DNA of 64,000 nt from Methanolacinia petrolearia DSM 11571 (GTDB lineage Archaea; Halobacteriota; Methanomicrobia; Methanomicrobiales; Methanomicrobiaceae), in NCBI RefSeq assembly GCF_000147875.1, contig NC_014507.1, positions 1,984,001 through 2,048,000 of the forward strand, written 5' to 3'. The notes under the pieces are model-generated. The model saw only the letters and a program-made list of their open reading frames with translations. It did not search any database and was not told the origin of the DNA. Of the stretch, positions 45,375 through 54,835 are shown piece by piece. Within the stretch, counting starts at the first letter, position 1; every line of letters begins with the position of its first letter. The translations under genes and the position numbers were made by a program.

Positions 45375-46268
45375 ATGATCACGGTCGTCGGCCACACAGC
45401 GATAGATCATATCTGCAAGGTTCCGGTCTTCCCGGAAAGGCACGGTTCCGTACCTGTAACCGACCATAAGGTATACTATGGCGGCGGGGCGGCCAATATC
45501 GCCGCAGGTATCGCAAAGCTTGGCGGTGAATGCGAACTCCTGAGTGCGGTGGGCGACGAATTCGAAGGAAGCGATTACGACAGTTGGCTGACCTCCCTCG
45601 GGGTCGGAAAGAGATTCATCGTAGTCGACGGCAAGAGAACCGCAACCTGTTTTCTGTTCAACGACGAGAAAGGAGACCAGATGACCTTCTTCGAATGGGG
45701 TGCATCGAGGGCTTTTGCCGAATCGGAACCACCGGCGCTCGACTTCGTCCATATGGCAACGGCGGACCCCGGATACAATGTGAAAGTTGCTGAGAAGGCA
45801 GGTTTTTCTTCATTCGATCCGGGCCAGGATCTTATCAACTACTCTAAAGAGCAGCTCGAAGCGATCATAGAAAACATAGACATTCTCTTTGCAAACCATC
45901 ATGAGGTCAGAAGGATGACCAAAATGCTCGGTGTGCAGGAAGACGAGCTTATCGGCCGGATCCCTGTCTCTATAATCACAATGTCCGGAGACGGTAGCGA
46001 GATTCATGCCGAAGGCAGCGTACATAAAATTCCAGTGGTGCCGGTGACACTCGCAGATCCGACGGGTGCAGGTGATGCATACAGGGCAGGTTTCCTGACG
46101 GCTTACCAGAAAGGATATGATATTCTTACAGCCTGCAAAATAGGAACCGTATCGGCTTCCTTCACCGTAGAGGTAATTGGATGCCAGACAAATCTTCCGG
46201 ACTGGAAGACCATGTCTGCAAGGTACAATGAAAATTTCGGCAGGCTTAAAGAACCGGAAACCGAATGA
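45375..46268 (+). CDS. PfkB-family carbohydrate/nucleoside kinase
   Basis: 297 residues. DPTGAGDAYRAGFL is the PfkB signature 2 with the catalytic Asp, and YGGGAANIAAGIAKLGG the substrate-binding block. The family phosphorylates sugars or nucleosides with ATP (or ADP in some archaea); in methanogens one branch is a broad nucleoside kinase. Substrate cannot be told. It is cotranscribed with the UPF0212 gene (3-bp gap). Confidence 0.88.
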   Translation: MITVVGHTAIDHICKVPVFPERHGSVPVTDHKVYYGGGAANIAAGIAKLGGECELLSAVGDEFEGSDYDSWLTSLGVGKRFIVVDGKRTATCFLFNDEKGDQMTFFEWGASRAFAESEPPALDFVHMATADPGYNVKVAEKAGFSSFDPGQDLINYSKEQLEAIIENIDILFANHHEVRRMTKMLGVQEDELIGRIPVSIITMSGDGSEIHAEGSVHKIPVVPVTLADPTGAGDAYRAGFLTAYQKGYDILTACKIGTVSASFTVEVIGCQTNLPDWKTMSARYNENFGRLKEPETE

Positions 46269-46303
46269 TAGATAACAGAAGACCGGAATAATAAAAACAG
46301 GAT

Positions 46304-48055
46304 TTGGTAGGGTTGGCGCAGTCTGGTGATACTAAGATAGAAGGTCTAAGCAGATATCTTTTCATTGCACCATCATGGCAGAGATCGCTCCTGTTTATTT
46401 TTATTATGGCATTTGCCATTGATGCGGTAAGTTTTTTAAAAAGTCATGAGATCCAGCTTTTCGGATTTTTCGGTTACTTCCTCCCGGCATTACTGGCATT
46501 TATACTTACAATTCCCCTTGTCGCGATATGGGGAAAAAGAATTACACTTAACAGATCGGCGCTTCTCGCCCTTGCATGTACAGTGTTTTCAATACTGGTC
46601 AGTCTCTTTCCCATACTTTTGATATTTGAAGGCATATTCCCGCTTCTTTACTCCGTATCACTTGGATTGATCTTTGCCATACGCCTGATTGTTCTCGTAG
46701 CTATTGCAGATTACAGGATCTCAAGGATGCTCCTTCCGGCATCAGTACAGAGTCTGGCGGCGATGGCGGCGGGAACATACTATTTCGGGACGGATTTTCT
46801 CCTGTTCGCAATATTCATACACATCCTGTTCGGGATCAGCGTCTTCCTCTTCCTGTGGCTCATAGAAAGGCCGCTGAAGAAAAATTTCCATATAAGTGCC
46901 CTGAACTTCATAAATGCGTTTATTGCGCACAATACCGACGGGTCGAAAGCACTTGAGGACTTTTTCCGCGATATCGGTGAAGAGGTATTTGTTCCGCAGA
47001 CGTCTTTCTTTTTCAGCAGGGAAGGAAAAAAGGATGTCATGGTTACCATACCCAACCTCCATCCCGGACCAATGGGGGAGATCGGCGGCGGGAACCTCCC
47101 GAAGATTCTCTGCCACTCTTTCGACGAAGATACCATGGTTCCTCACGGATGTGCGACACATGATTTCAACCTTGTCTCGGAGGACGAGATTAAAAAGATT
47201 GTATCAGCTGTAAATAAAACGCGGGATGAGATCGATTACAGTCCTTATGCGGGCAAATCACAGAGATACGAATATAAATCGGTTCAGGTTCTCGCCCAGC
47301 AGTTCGGTGATTCCATCCTCCTTGTTACGACGAGATCCCCTGAGATGACCGAGGATCTTGATTACTCGATCGGCCTCTCGATCATGTCGGAAGGCCACAG
47401 ACTCTTCCAGGATGTGGGATTCATAGACGGGCACAACTGCATGGTGGACGTTACTAGTCCGATAATGCCTGCATCCAGGCTTGCCTATGAGTATATTAAC
47501 GCCTCTGTTACCGCGATGGAAGAGACAAAGAAAGAGAATCATATGCTGGAATTTGAGATCGGCTACTGTCATTACGAAATGCCATTCTCAAGAGAAGAGG
47601 GATTCGGCGATCTCGGGATGCAGGTTCTTGCAGTAAGGACAGATAACCAAACGACAGCATACATACTCTTTGACGGAAACAACATCGAAAAAGGAGTCAG
47701 GGAGAAGATCAGGAATAGAATTCTCGATATCGTGGATGAATGCGAACTGATGACTACAGATACGCACGTGGTTAATACAATGAGCGGGAAGAATCCTGTT
47801 GGCTACAGGATCAACGCAGAAGAGATACTTCCTCATGTGCTTTCGGCAGTTGAGGCAGCTATAGAAGACCTTTCACCTGCCAGGGCAGGTGCGACCACGG
47901 CGTGGTGCGAAGGGGTTGTGGTATTCGGTTCCCAGAGGATCTCCCAGCTTGCAAGCACTGTCAACACAATGCTGACTTTTATTGCGCCTCTGGGTGCAAC
48001 CATCGTCGTTCTTGCGTTTATATTTTCGATTATTGCGTATCTGTTTTTGGTCTGA
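46304..48055 (+). CDS. DUF2070 membrane protein
   Basis: 583 residues: six to seven N-terminal membrane helices (about 25-205), a large soluble part with TIPNLHPGPMGEIGGGNLPK and HDFNLVSEDEI, and a last membrane helix at the C-terminus. This order is typical of DUF2070, found in Euryarchaeota, whose soluble domain has conserved His/Asp residues that suggest metal-dependent hydrolysis. No ATG fits; TTG at 46304 or 46313 is the likely start. Confidence 0.85.
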   Translation: MVGLAQSGDTKIEGLSRYLFIAPSWQRSLLFIFIMAFAIDAVSFLKSHEIQLFGFFGYFLPALLAFILTIPLVAIWGKRITLNRSALLALACTVFSILVSLFPILLIFEGIFPLLYSVSLGLIFAIRLIVLVAIADYRISRMLLPASVQSLAAMAAGTYYFGTDFLLFAIFIHILFGISVFLFLWLIERPLKKNFHISALNFINAFIAHNTDGSKALEDFFRDIGEEVFVPQTSFFFSREGKKDVMVTIPNLHPGPMGEIGGGNLPKILCHSFDEDTMVPHGCATHDFNLVSEDEIKKIVSAVNKTRDEIDYSPYAGKSQRYEYKSVQVLAQQFGDSILLVTTRSPEMTEDLDYSIGLSIMSEGHRLFQDVGFIDGHNCMVDVTSPIMPASRLAYEYINASVTAMEETKKENHMLEFEIGYCHYEMPFSREEGFGDLGMQVLAVRTDNQTTAYILFDGNNIEKGVREKIRNRILDIVDECELMTTDTHVVNTMSGKNPVGYRINAEEILPHVLSAVEAAIEDLSPARAGATTAWCEGVVVFGSQRISQLASTVNTMLTFIAPLGATIVVLAFIFSIIAYLFLV

Positions 48056-48450
48056 TTTTTCCTGAACCCGAATGCAATTTAAAAGCAGGTTAAAGAGTTT
48101 TCACCAAAGATCAAATTCAATGATAATAGCGATATTGAATTTCATTTTCCGGTAAGTTATTCTCTCCGGTTACAGGCGGCCTTAGAACTGGAGTAGAGCT
48201 GGAATGAAGCAGAATATTACATTAATAATTGTAATCAATTTTGCGTCAGTTATGATTTTTGTCACATCTCTGAAATAAAAAGCACCAAAAAAACATTCTA
48301 TTTATCAAAATTGTTTCTAGCGAATATAAGCAACATAAAAATTTAATTAAGTATCATACTCAAAAGTCTAATAATTAACATTGTAGTGATCCGATGGTAT
48401 TGCTTGACAAAAAGCAAAAAAATTTATTCATTCTTTGTTGGAGAAAAAAG

Positions 48451-49047
48451 ATGAAATTAAATAAAGAAGAAGCATTCACAGGTCTTGAGGCTGCAATTGT
48501 CCTTATCGCATTCGTCGTTGTAGCAGCAGTATTCTCATACGTAGTGCTCGGAGCCGGTTTCTTCACAACACAGAAGGCACAGGAAGTTGTCTATACCAGT
48601 GTCGATCAGGCAAGTTCGAGTATCGAGATACTTGGAGATGTTTATGGGATTGGAGACAGTGGTTCAAGCTCTACTTATATTGATTTGGTCAGATTTACAG
48701 TAGGCCTTACAGCAGGCGGATCAGCAATAGATTTCTCACAGACTACACTGACATACAGTGACAAAAACATTGTCTTCAGGCTGGACAACGTAAACACTAC
48801 AGGTCTTACAGACTATACTACTGTAGATACTGCAGTGGGATGTTGGGGCGTTATCAGGATGGCAAACAACGACAGCAGCGACCTGCTTCTTGAAAGCCAG
48901 GAGCAGTTTACAATCCTTGTCAACCCGATAGAAGCAATCGATACAAATCAGGACTTTGAGATTCAGATCCGCCCCGCGGTAGGCACAGCATATGCAATCG
49001 AGAGGTCGGCACCTGCAAGAATTACAGGCGTAAACACCTTGTACTGA
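48451..49047 (+). CDS. flaB: Archaellin (flagellin), intact
   Basis: 198 residues from the ATG at 48451, preceded by GGAG at the right distance. The class III signal KLNKEEAFTGLEAAIVLIAF and the hydrophobic assembly helix VVVAAVFSYVVLGAGFFTTQ are typical of archaellins; the peptidase cuts before FTG. The rest is the outer beta domain with several Asn-Ser/Thr sites. The archaellum motor genes are not in the window. The 395 bp before it (48056-48450) hold no gene; a TATA candidate ATAAAAATTTAATTAAG lies near 48336. Confidence 0.92.
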   Translation: MKLNKEEAFTGLEAAIVLIAFVVVAAVFSYVVLGAGFFTTQKAQEVVYTSVDQASSSIEILGDVYGIGDSGSSSTYIDLVRFTVGLTAGGSAIDFSQTTLTYSDKNIVFRLDNVNTTGLTDYTTVDTAVGCWGVIRMANNDSSDLLLESQEQFTILVNPIEAIDTNQDFEIQIRPAVGTAYAIERSAPARITGVNTLY

Positions 49048-49060
49048 GGAGATGACGATA

Positions 49061-49672
49061 ATGAAGATGTTTAAATCAGAAGAATGATTTACCGGTCTTG
49101 AGGCTGCAATTGTCCTTATTGCATTTGTCGTTGTAGCGGTAGTATTCTCATATGTAGTGCTCGGAGCAGGTTTCTTCACAACACAGAAGGCACAGGAAAC
49201 CGTTTATTCAAGTGTCGACATGGCATCATCAAGTCTTGAAGTTCTCGGCGACGTCTAGGGGTGGGGGAGACACAAGTACTAGTGTGATTAAAGGAGTCCA
49301 GTTTGTCGTCGGTCTGACTGCCGGAGGAAGCTCGGTTGACTTTGCCCAGACAAACATGGTATCCACGAATTCATCAAAGATCGTTGATCTTGAGAGGGAC
49401 ACAAATATCAACAGCAGTTCATCAAATGTAGTATTTAATAGCACATATTCGGGCGACACTTGGTATATCATCGACATCCAGAACAACGAATCGGGAGATG
49501 GCGGAGCGCTTCTTGAAAATCAGGAGCAGTTTACAATCTATGCAAATCTTGATAGTGCAAAAGTTACACCGAATGAAGCGTTCACGATCGAAGTCAAGCC
49601 CCCAATTGGTGCATCCTACGCTATAAACCACAAGGGACCGCCAGGATCACTAACGTGAGCATACTCTACTAA
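49061..49672 (+). pseudogene. Second archaellin, broken by stop and frameshifts
   Basis: Starts as ATG 49061 with an SD GGAG, but codon 9 is TGA (49085-49087) at the position of Ala in the intact copy. The frame then runs through GLEAAIVLIAF to GDV and meets a TAG at 49255, where GGGGTGGGGG follows; the rest of the protein continues in another frame (VVGLTAGGSSVDFAQ). A further one-base shift near 49637 restores ARITNVSILY before TAA 49670-49672. Three separate lesions make it non-functional as written. The first 150 bases are almost identical to the intact gene, suggesting recent gene conversion. Confidence 0.85.
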
Positions 49673-49689
49673 AAACTTTTTTTTAAAGG

Positions 49690-49735
49690 AATTGCAACGA
49701 AGGGTACTGACCGAAGGACTCCCCCCTTTCGAAAC
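49690..49735 (+). repeat. Decayed repeat unit W beside tRNA-Leu locus
   Basis: GCAACGAAGGGTACTGACC followed by GAAGGACTCC and CCTTTCGAAACC resembles the unit starting at 49873 by eye. The gap 49673-50093 holds no gene, only these repeats. Confidence 0.4.
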
Positions 49736-49830
49736 CTAAGGCGACCTGTGGTCACCCATGTAGCTCCAAAGCAATATTAAAAACACCTTCCCACTTACAA
49801 TTTATAAAATTCAATTTTACGTAATACGAT

Positions 49831-49880
49831 TCTTTATTAATTCTAAACAACTATTTTATTCTGCATTTTTTTGCGAGGGT
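49831..49880 (+). repeat. Direct repeat X, copy of tRNA-Leu upstream region
   Basis: 47 of 50 bases match 50052-50101, the region directly before and into the intact tRNA-Leu. The copy runs into GCGAGGGT of the tRNA and is then followed by an unrelated, decayed tRNA-like stretch to about 49915. Confidence 0.8.
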
Positions 49881-49937
49881 TGCTGATCGAAGGGCTCCGT
49901 CCTTTCTAAACCCGGGAAAAGTGTAAAAATATTATTG

Positions 49938-49981
49938 GCGAGGGTTGCCGAGCTTGGCCAAAGGCGCTGGACTTAAGATCT
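49938..49981 (+). pseudogene. 5' half of a tRNA-Leu, 3' half missing
   Basis: GCGAGGGTTGCCGAGC, followed by GGCCAAAGGCGC and the anticodon stem part CTTAAGATC with TAA anticodon, is the 5' half of a tRNA-Leu. After the anticodon loop it continues into unrelated AT-rich DNA, with no T arm or acceptor 3' strand. Confidence 0.7.
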
Positions 49982-50051
49982 TATACACTATAAAGGCACT
50001 GGATTTAATTTTTTATTGATAATCAGAAATCCCAAATATATAAAAAGCGAC

Positions 50052-50101
50052 TCTTTATTAAATTTCAACAACTATTTTATTCTGCATTTTTTTGCGAGGG
50101 T
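50052..50101 (+). repeat. Direct repeat Y, upstream of intact tRNA-Leu
   Basis: Partner of 49831-49880 (three mismatches). It includes the promoter-proximal sequence and the first bases of the tRNA gene. Confidence 0.8.
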
Positions 50102-50178
50102 AGGTAAGCCAGGCCAAAACCGGCGGACTTAAGATCCGTTCTCGCAGGAGTCCATGGGTTCGAATCCCATCCCTCGCA
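50094..50178 (+). tRNA. tRNA-Leu (anticodon UAA)
   Basis: Acceptor GCGAGGG pairs with CCCTCGC, the anticodon arm GGACTTAAGATCC carries TAA, there is a long variable arm (TTCTCGCAGGAG) and a T arm ATGGGTTCGAATCCCAT. Discriminator A. An AT-rich box near 50034-50044 is a promoter candidate. It forms the left edge of the accessory island. Confidence 0.93.
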
Positions 50179-50284
50179 TCTAACAAATCCTCTTTCTTAT
50201 TTTTTCTTCCACTTGGCACTCTTCAACTTTATAACACGCTCATTCCTATCCTGTTCTGGTGCTAAAATCGCACCAGGAACAAAC

Positions 50285-50428
50285 ATGAAAGAAATCAATA
50301 AACAGACACTCGATCACATCTACGATCCCATAGCAAAGCTAGTCTGGGAGAAATGGATCGCCGAAGGAAAAGCAAAACTCATCGACAATACGCCCGGAGG
50401 CGAAACATGTCAAGCTCAGAACAGATAG
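50285..50428 (+). CDS. Small protein, start of accessory island
   Basis: 47 residues from ATG 50285 (CAGGAA upstream). The sequence is polar and helical, with a conserved-looking DPIAKLVWEKWIAEGKAK. Its end overlaps the next gene. Function unknown; such short genes ahead of a replication protein are common in archaeal plasmids and viruses. Confidence 0.5.
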   Translation: MKEINKQTLDHIYDPIAKLVWEKWIAEGKAKLIDNTPGGETCQAQNR

Positions 50429-50679
50429 ACGGCAGCCCCCAAAACAAATCGTGCGGGAACACAAATTCGACGGGAACTGCCAACAACTCTTCTACCTCTG
50501 AAAACTTAAGCAAAGCGGCCGGGCCCGTCCCCCTCTATCTCCTGCCGCAGACACTCTCACAGGAGATCCACGAATTCGGAGATTCGATCATCGAAGTTAA
50601 TATACGGAGAACACGCGGCCACAACTATCTTCTCAGGCTGACCGCTTCCGCAAAGGAGGAAAGGGCCGATGAATCCTGA
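50407..50679 (+). CDS. Small hydrophilic protein, unknown
   Basis: 90 residues from the ATG at 50407 (CGGAGG upstream). The first 35 residues are Ser/Asn/Thr-rich and probably disordered, the rest resembles a small beta fold (IIEVNIRRTRGHNYLLRL). It overlaps both neighbours, so the short genes and the PrimPol gene form one operon. Confidence 0.55.
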   Translation: MSSSEQIDGSPQNKSCGNTNSTGTANNSSTSENLSKAAGPVPLYLLPQTLSQEIHEFGDSIIEVNIRRTRGHNYLLRLTASAKEERADES

Positions 50680-51022
50680 GCCCGGAAAGATCAGCATATG
50701 CGGTGACGACTCGCTCCGGATCGAGGCTGGAGGCATGCGTCTCTTTATCACGACAGAAGACGTGAAGAGCCTCATCTTCTACGGCCGAGTAGTCCCGATC
50801 TCGAAATCGGTTTGCAGAACCGGAGAGGGAGGGATCACCGAGAGTTTACTATCCATCGAGGGCCACGCTGCGATGAATGCCGGAGGAAAGGCGGTGACCT
50901 TCTTCACCACAAACGGCCACTACATCCTCCCGCTCATCTCCCTGCAGAGAGTTGCAAGGGGAGAGGCGGTGTCCGCACCACTCTTCCCCCTGGAATACGA
51001 TTCACCAGAGGGAAGAAAATGA
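50669..51022 (+). CDS. Small beta-rich protein, unknown
   Basis: 117 residues from ATG 50669, overlapping the previous gene by 11 bp. The pattern of short alternating hydrophobic strands (ISICGDDSLRIEAGGMRLFI) suggests a small beta fold. Its TGA overlaps the ATG of the PrimPol gene (ATGA), so it is part of the replication operon. Function unknown. Confidence 0.55.
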   Translation: MNPEPGKISICGDDSLRIEAGGMRLFITTEDVKSLIFYGRVVPISKSVCRTGEGGITESLLSIEGHAAMNAGGKAVTFFTTNGHYILPLISLQRVARGEAVSAPLFPLEYDSPEGRK

Positions 51023-53844
51023 CCGGAGAGATTGAAAAGGCCCTCTCCATTCTTTTTCCCGCGGGAGGAGTTGTCGAGCTCCGGGCTCTTGCCGATTACA
51101 ACACTCACAGCGGATACTTCGACGACTACGCCGCACTCGCTGAGAAGGCAGACCGGATAAACCGCATCTCCGATGTTCACGGCGTATATGTCACCCTCAA
51201 CGAAGTCAACCCGGCGCTTCTCTCGCGGAGGGCCAACCGCGTGAAGATGAAGCTCGGGCGAAAGGACGCAACGACTGCCGACGCCGATATCATCCGCCGG
51301 CGGTGGCTCCCGGTGGACCTCGACCCAGTCCGGCCGAGCGGGGTTTCATCGACCGACGAGGAACACGAAGCAGCCATTTCGAAGGCGGAGAAGATCGCCG
51401 GATTTCTGGAAACCATCGGGTTCCCCCGGCCGGTCCTCGCCGACTCAGGGAACGGGGCCCATCTTCTTTATTCAATCGACCTCCCGAACGAAGACGACGC
51501 AACCGCCCTGATCAAAGACTGCCTGACCACGCTTGACGCCCTCTTCTCTGACGATACCGTGACTGTCGATGCAGCGAACTACAACGCGGCCCGGATATGG
51601 AAACTCTACGGAACAATTTCCTGTAAGGGCGACAACACTCCCGACCGGCCGCACCGGATGGCAAAGATCATCGAAGCCCCGGAGGAGATTGAAACAGTCC
51701 CGGCCGAAAACCTCCGGAGGCTTGCAACCCTTCTCCCGAAAGACCAACCGAAGCCGTCGGCGAAGAACGGAGAAAAAGCAATCAATCTCTCCCGGTGGCT
51801 CTCCGATCACGGGATCGCGGTTGCAAGCGAAAGGCCCTGGCAGGGCGGGACACTCTTCGTCCTCGAAGACTGCCCTTTCTCCTCCGCCCACAAGGACGGG
51901 GCCTTCGCGATACAGTTCGACAACGGCGCGATCTATGCCGGCTGCCACCACAATTCCTGCGGCGGCGGGAAACAGAGATGGGCCGAACTCCGGGCGATGC
52001 ACGAGATAAAGAAAGGCAAAAAGGAACGGGCGAAGAAAAGATCGGAACCGCCGGCCCCCTCTTCCCCGGAGAACGAAGAGTCACCGGAGAGAACAAAGGC
52101 CATTGAGATCCTACGGACCGGCGACCCGATCGCCTTCATGCTTGACACGTTCAACATCGAGCATGTCGGGGACCGGATCGTCGCCGAATGCCTGATAATG
52201 TCGGTCGTCTCACAGTCGGTCCTGAACACGAAGGGCCTGCACGTCTCGATCTCCGGAAACTCCGGCAAGGGAAAGACACACGCCTGCAGCACGATGCTCA
52301 ACCTCATCCCACCGGCATATCGACTGAAGGGAACAGTCTCGAACAAGGCCCTCTTCTATCATGAAAACCTGCGACCCGGAACCGTGCTGCTCTTCGACGA
52401 CGTGACAATGTCCGAAGACATCCAGGAGCTCCTCAAGTCGGCGACCGCAAACTTCCGGGAGCAGATCGAGCACCGGACTCTCACCACCGACCGGCAGCTC
52501 CGGGTCTGCAAGATCCCCGATCGGTGCGTCTGGTGGCTCGCGAAGGTCGAGAACATCGGCGACGACCAGGTGATGAACCGCATGCTCACCGTCTGGATCG
52601 ACGACTCCGCCGACGAAGACCGGGCCGTCCTTGAGCACATGAAGAAGGTCGAGGCCGGTGAGATCAAACCGGACGAATCCGCAGCCGAAACCTGCCGGGC
52701 CATGTGGGATATCCTCAAGGAAGACTCCCTGAATGTTGCGATCCCGTTTGCGACCCGCATCCAGTTCCTTGCCTCGTCCAACAGGCGGAACCCGGCGATG
52801 CTCTTCGACCTCATCAAGTGCCATGCCAGGCTGAACTTCTGCCAGAGGAAGAAAGATGAAGACGGCAGCATCATCGCACAGAAGGAAGATTTCGATTCCG
52901 GAAAGAACCTTTACACCAGAATTAACGGGGACACCGGAGGACAGGAAACCAAGCTCACGAGGAATGAAGCGGCCGCACTTTCGGCCGTTGCAAAGGCTGG
53001 TATGATATCTTTCTCCGTCCGCCATATCCAGGAGCTGACCGGCCTTTCGTATTACCAGACATACCGGATGTTTCACGGTTACAACTCACGCGGAACGAGT
53101 TATGCGGGCCTTCTTGAAAAGTGCCCGGCCCTGACCTGTATCGATACGACTGTGACGCTCGACGAGGACGGCTATTGTGTCCGGAGGCGCGAGAACCATT
53201 ACACCTTCGATATCGAGATGTATAAGGCATGGATCGGAGGCGGGGATGTCTGGCTCGACGAACCTTTTGACGGTGGAGATAATGACGACGATGACGGGGA
53301 GAATGACTCCCCCGATTCTCCCGCCGACCTTTGCAGCATTGCAGCAGATTTACAGCAGGTACGCAAAGGTTGCTGCAAAGATCAAAAATCCGAAATTTTA
53401 TCCGGATCATCAAAAGAAGATGATAATGTATGTACTAGTACATGTACAGATAGTATTTTGCGTACATCCGCAGGAACACAGAAGGAAGGGAGTGTGTCTC
53501 CTTCAAACTGTGACTCTTGCTGTGAATCCGGCGGTGCTGCAAACAAAATCAATCGGGACAATAATTATCATGCGTTTACTAAACTATCAAAGGATATTCC
53601 GTCTTTAGGATTGCAAGACTGCTGCAAAACCCTCCACAGCGGGAAAAGTGCTGCAAAGGTCCGGCCACTCCCTGGTGTTCTCGACCACCGCGATTTTGAA
53701 AGAGTGAACAAGGAGCTCGGGAAGTGTGATCTCTGCGGAGAGGGCAAGGCCGTTTTTTCTTCGAAGGAGCTGAGGACGAATATCTGCGAGAGATGTTTCG
53801 GGAGGCTGTTGAGAGAGGATTTGAAGAAAGAAGGGGTGAGGTGA
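51019..53844 (+). CDS. PrimPol-helicase fusion with C-terminal zinc finger
   Basis: 941 residues from ATG 51019, overlapping the stop of the previous gene. Residues of about 1-220 are an archaeo-eukaryotic primase-polymerase: VDLDPVRPSG gives the DxD metal site and ADSGNGAHLLYSID the next motif. Residues of about 400-640 form a helicase/ATPase: Walker A SGNSGKGKTHA, Walker B VLLFDDV. The tail has a zinc finger (CDLCGEG and CERCFGR). Such fusions replicate plasmids and viruses. Residues of about 755-900 are Ser/Asp/Cys-rich and low in complexity. The AT-poor composition differs from the rest of the island. Confidence 0.85.
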   Translation: MTGEIEKALSILFPAGGVVELRALADYNTHSGYFDDYAALAEKADRINRISDVHGVYVTLNEVNPALLSRRANRVKMKLGRKDATTADADIIRRRWLPVDLDPVRPSGVSSTDEEHEAAISKAEKIAGFLETIGFPRPVLADSGNGAHLLYSIDLPNEDDATALIKDCLTTLDALFSDDTVTVDAANYNAARIWKLYGTISCKGDNTPDRPHRMAKIIEAPEEIETVPAENLRRLATLLPKDQPKPSAKNGEKAINLSRWLSDHGIAVASERPWQGGTLFVLEDCPFSSAHKDGAFAIQFDNGAIYAGCHHNSCGGGKQRWAELRAMHEIKKGKKERAKKRSEPPAPSSPENEESPERTKAIEILRTGDPIAFMLDTFNIEHVGDRIVAECLIMSVVSQSVLNTKGLHVSISGNSGKGKTHACSTMLNLIPPAYRLKGTVSNKALFYHENLRPGTVLLFDDVTMSEDIQELLKSATANFREQIEHRTLTTDRQLRVCKIPDRCVWWLAKVENIGDDQVMNRMLTVWIDDSADEDRAVLEHMKKVEAGEIKPDESAAETCRAMWDILKEDSLNVAIPFATRIQFLASSNRRNPAMLFDLIKCHARLNFCQRKKDEDGSIIAQKEDFDSGKNLYTRINGDTGGQETKLTRNEAAALSAVAKAGMISFSVRHIQELTGLSYYQTYRMFHGYNSRGTSYAGLLEKCPALTCIDTTVTLDEDGYCVRRRENHYTFDIEMYKAWIGGGDVWLDEPFDGGDNDDDDGENDSPDSPADLCSIAADLQQVRKGCCKDQKSEILSGSSKEDDNVCTSTCTDSILRTSAGTQKEGSVSPSNCDSCCESGGAANKINRDNNYHAFTKLSKDIPSLGLQDCCKTLHSGKSAAKVRPLPGVLDHRDFERVNKELGKCDLCGEGKAVFSSKELRTNICERCFGRLLREDLKKEGVR

Positions 53845-53926
53845 ACCGCACATTTTAAAAAAACTGCCTCGATAATCACATTGATAATTTCTCTCCAGAA
53901 ATTAATTTAAACTTCAAGTCGTAATT

Positions 53927-54301
53927 ATGATCAACAAACAAATACCTGTTGATGCGGTGTGCGGTAAAATGAAAGAAAAATTTTTGGAAATTGTTAATGA
54001 GTCAGGAAATTTGAATTCCAAGTTATTTTCACTTAGCCGGATAAAAATCCTGTGGGCGTTATCAGAACTCGGCGAAGACGGAGCAACAGCAAGGCAGATA
54101 AAAAACGGCCTTAATATCGGAAGTGACGGCTCGACATATTCAAATTTAAATGCGCTTGTAGAAATGGGTTACCTGCGGATGGAAAAGGTCAGATTTGAAT
54201 CAAAAGAAAATCTTGAATTGTATGTACTTACTCCCGCGGGACTTGAAGAGTGGAATAAAATAAAAAACTGGTTCGATATGCTTGTCTGTGAGGGTGAATA
54301 A
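53927..54301 (+). CDS. Winged-helix transcription regulator
   Basis: 124 residues. LSRIKILWALSELGEDGATARQIKNGL and the following NALVEMGYLRMEK form a winged helix-turn-helix of the MarR/ArsR type, with a beta wing VRFESKENLELYVLTPAG. TTAATTTAAAC lies about 25 bp before the ATG, so the mRNA is likely leaderless. It is first of three genes ending with a MazF-like toxin (1-bp gap to the next), so it may control the module. Confidence 0.75.
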   Translation: MINKQIPVDAVCGKMKEKFLEIVNESGNLNSKLFSLSRIKILWALSELGEDGATARQIKNGLNIGSDGSTYSNLNALVEMGYLRMEKVRFESKENLELYVLTPAGLEEWNKIKNWFDMLVCEGE

Positions 54302-54302
54302 A

Positions 54303-54833
54303 ATGGGAGACTGGAAAAAAGCGATTGCTGTGTTTGAGGAGATGGATTTTTCCTTAGACTGCGATGAATTCGAGGATAAAATAATAGGCCAGAAGACGAT
54401 ATGCCTTCTCCAGTTAAAGGGTATGAACCTGAATTATCCTTATGGAATGTATGTCCGCGGCTCTTACTCTCCGGCATTCACCAAAGATTATTACGATCAC
54501 AAACAGGAGTTTAAAAGCCTGAGTTCAGGTGCTTCATTATCGGATGAAGAGAAAGCGATGGTAAATACTCTTGATAATCTCTTCCAGAAGAACGCTCCTC
54601 TTCTTGAGATCGGTGCAACATATGCCTATATTGTTGAGAAAACGAACAGGTCGTCCGTAGAAGCATTCCGTATTATAAAAGAGACAAAGGGATTTTATCG
54701 GGACACACAGATTGCAAAGGGTATTTCAAAGGCAAAGGAATTTTTATTCGAACCAACTGAAAAAGATCTTGAGTGGCTTAAAAAAGAGACCGGGCCGATG
54801 CAGCGGGCATCTATTAAATCCATGAGGCATTAG
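54303..54833 (+). CDS. YwgA-like protein, possible antitoxin
   Basis: 176 residues from ATG 54303, right after the regulator's stop. CLLQLKGMNLNYPYGMYVRGSYSPAF resembles the YwgA family block in which a helix is followed by a Gly-Tyr/Pro turn. YwgA-like and related Panacea/DUF4065-like proteins occur near toxins and mobile elements. Here it lies between a wHTH regulator and a MazF-like toxin (2-bp gaps), so an antitoxin role is a reasonable guess, unproven. Confidence 0.55.
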   Translation: MGDWKKAIAVFEEMDFSLDCDEFEDKIIGQKTICLLQLKGMNLNYPYGMYVRGSYSPAFTKDYYDHKQEFKSLSSGASLSDEEKAMVNTLDNLFQKNAPLLEIGATYAYIVEKTNRSSVEAFRIIKETKGFYRDTQIAKGISKAKEFLFEPTEKDLEWLKKETGPMQRASIKSMRH

Positions 54834-54835
54834 GA

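Noticed and set aside
49085-49087. TGA in the second archaellin as a selenocysteine codon
   Set aside because: The same gene has two further frameshifts, the intact copy has Ala here, and no SECIS-like structure follows, so decay explains it better, even though selD is nearby.
49873-49915. A second working tRNA in the tRNA-Leu repeat region
   Set aside because: Only the first bases of the acceptor are present; no anticodon or T arm can be folded.
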